A stretch of DNA of 53,007 bases, taken from contig JAQRMW010000147.1 in the NCBI GenBank assembly GCA_028599075.1, positions 1 through 53,007 of the forward strand, given 5' to 3'. The notes beneath the pieces are model-generated. The model ran no database searches. It had not been told where the DNA came from and saw only the letters and a list, made by a program, of their open reading frames with translations. The translations under genes and the position numbers were made by a program. This stretch comes from Urechidicola sp. GTDB taxonomy: Bacteria > Bacteroidota > Bacteroidia > Flavobacteriales > Flavobacteriaceae. Every line of letters begins with the position of its first letter. Positions within the stretch are counted from its first letter, which is position 1. Below are positions 51,820 through 53,007 of this stretch, in pieces.

Positions 51820-53007
51820 TTAGCTTTGATGTTTTATTTTCTCGTATAACTTCACTAGAGACTGTAACAATTCTACTGGCGTAGTAAGGATTTGATAATG
51901 ATTTTGCCCAAACATCTGTGGTAAATAATATTTTGCATTCGCCTCAATTGCTAAGGCATACGAATTTATTTGACTCTCATTTAATTCTCTTAAGGCTTGT
52001 TTAACATCGTTAATCCCATATTTGCCTTCGTACTTATCATAGTCATTTGGCTTGCCATCAGATATTAGAATCACCCATTTGTTTTTGGTACTTCTGGCAT
52101 CTAACAAAGCTCCTGAATGTCTCAATGCTGCACCGATTCGGGTATATCCATTTGGTTCAACAGCACCTACTTTATATTTGGCACGATTCCAGTCTTCGTC
52201 AAAATCTTTAACCGTTAAATAGCTAGAATGATTTCTTGTTTTGGAATAAAAACAGTTAATAGAAAAATCGATATTGAACTCATCTAAAATTTCTCCGAAT
52301 AAAATTGAAACTTGTTTTTCTACCTCGATTACTTTATTCCCTCCAGCATATCCATCACTCGACAAGCTGATATCTAACAATAATAAAATGGATAAATCCT
52401 TTTCCTTTTTCCGTTTTGATAAATATATTTTCTCAGATGGTGTATGTCCAGAGTGCACATCTACATACAAGTCTGTGAGTGCATCTAAGTCAAATTCTTG
52501 TCCGCAAGTTTGTCTTCTTTGCTGTTGAAATTTATTGTTTACCGTACTCAACATTTTTCGTAAACCAACTAAAGTAGAATTATTTTTAGCGATTGTTTTC
52601 TTGTAATACCGTACATCAGTTTCTAAAATCGGTTTAGGATATACTTTACAAAAATCTTCTTTGTAAGCACGTTTTTTATAATCCCATTCGTTATAGCTCA
52701 GGTGATAATCGCTTGACTTAGCTTCAATACTTTCGGCAATAGTTGTGTTCTCAACAAAATCTGCTTGATAAACTGAATGCGCCGTATCATCAACACGCAC
52801 CGTATATTTCATGTTTAAATCTTCGAGAGCGTTCTCGTGGTCTGCCAACTCATCATCACCATCCATATCGCGCCAATTACCACCAAATTCTTCAGCAGTT
52901 TCTACTTTTTCAAATTGATGTTGTAGCACCGCATCATCCAATTGTTTTTGATCTATCTGCACAGATTTAATTTCTTCAACTGCCTTCGCTTTTATAATGG
53001 TTTTGAT
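51820..53007 (-). CDS. norD: NorD-like VWA-domain protein (N-terminus outside window)
   Basis: At least 395 residues are visible, and the frame stays open to the right edge. The apparent start at 52962 is only a GTG inside it, so the true start lies outside the window. The C-terminal von Willebrand A domain has the MIDAS motif LLLLDISLSSDG, NGYTRIGAALRH, and the NorD-specific ISDGKPNDYDKYEGKYGINDV. NorD works with a NorQ/CbbQ-type AAA ATPase to insert or activate metal in nitric oxide reductase. As the last gene on the minus strand, it suggests norQ and norB-type genes beyond the edge. Confidence 0.88.
   Translation of the reverse strand: MKTIIKAKAVEEIKSVQIDQKQLDDAVLQHQFEKVETAEEFGGNWRDMDGDDELADHENALEDLNMKYTVRVDDTAHSVYQADFVENTTIAESIEAKSSDYHLSYNEWDYKKRAYKEDFCKVYPKPILETDVRYYKKTIAKNNSTLVGLRKMLSTVNNKFQQQRRQTCGQEFDLDALTDLYVDVHSGHTPSEKIYLSKRKKEKDLSILLLLDISLSSDGYAGGNKVIEVEKQVSILFGEILDEFNIDFSINCFYSKTRNHSSYLTVKDFDEDWNRAKYKVGAVEPNGYTRIGAALRHSGALLDARSTKNKWVILISDGKPNDYDKYEGKYGINDVKQALRELNESQINSYALAIEANAKYYLPQMFGQNHYQILTTPVELLQSLVKLYEKIKHQS

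Noticed and set aside
1..53007. rRNA, tRNA, CRISPR array, prophage or insertion sequence
   Set aside because: I saw no tRNA-like cloverleaf, rRNA stretch, regularly spaced direct repeats, transposase or integrase frame in any gap.

Overview
The window looks like a chromosome segment from a member of the Bacteroidota, most likely a marine-type Flavobacteriaceae. Three things point there. Base composition is strongly AT-rich. Promoters follow the Bacteroidota pattern: a TAnnTTTG -7 element, sometimes with an upstream TTG, and little Shine-Dalgarno signal. The families are also typical: THC0290_0291-type proteins, DUF3108, DUF4251, DUF6427/DUF6341, a GH3-family protein, a T9SS type A sorting tail, a single-subunit SdhC, acyl-ACP desaturase, MbnP-type lipoproteins and a tryptophan 2,3-dioxygenase-like protein. 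I see no rRNA, tRNA, CRISPR, insertion sequence, integrase or phage gene. Genus cannot be set from this alone.

Layout. 1-8.2 kb: the edge of a membrane protein gene, ComF, an Ig-like lipoprotein, a secreted THC0290-type protein, a CPA1 antiporter with DinB, an ArsC/Spx-like protein, an AsmA-like protein and a glycosyltransferase. 8.2-17.3 kb: a repeat-bearing acidic protein, tdk-alr-mscL, then two minus-strand operons (M23 peptidase-GH3-MOSC and yicC-gmk-nadD) and an EamA transporter. 17.4-29.5 kb: upp, DUF6427 and DUF6341, trmB, an alkyltransferase-like protein, mrp-nifU, the TDO-like gene, DUF3108, an M23 lipoprotein with pgi, and a solo TonB-dependent receptor. 29.5-39.5 kb: a small membrane protein, plsC-desaturase, the omega-amidase/aminotransferase salvage pair, sdhCAB and a T9SS-exported metalloprotease. 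39.6-45.5 kb: an aminopeptidase P, lysC opposite a predicted HTH-ACT regulator gene with an alpha/beta hydrolase, DUF4251 and thiL.

45.6-51.5 kb is the most distinctive part. Five consecutive plus-strand genes all encode predicted lipoproteins: a thrombospondin-3/choice-of-anchor-B protein, a protein made of seven tandem repeats (predicted seven-bladed propeller), two tandem MbnP-type proteins and a MauG/MbnH-type di-heme protein. The last four are tightly spaced, starting with a 4-base overlap. This is an extended form of the known MbnP-MbnH metal/redox pair. A 360-base gene-free stretch with several strong inverted repeats follows. The right edge cuts a NorD-like VWA gene, which suggests a nitric oxide reductase locus just outside.

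Most of the window is housekeeping. Points of interest include the lipoprotein cluster, two families of dispersed intergenic repeats, an 18-bp hairpin overlapping the sdh promoter, an M23 enzyme with Cys in place of a zinc-ligand His, and the divergent HTH-ACT protein beside lysC.
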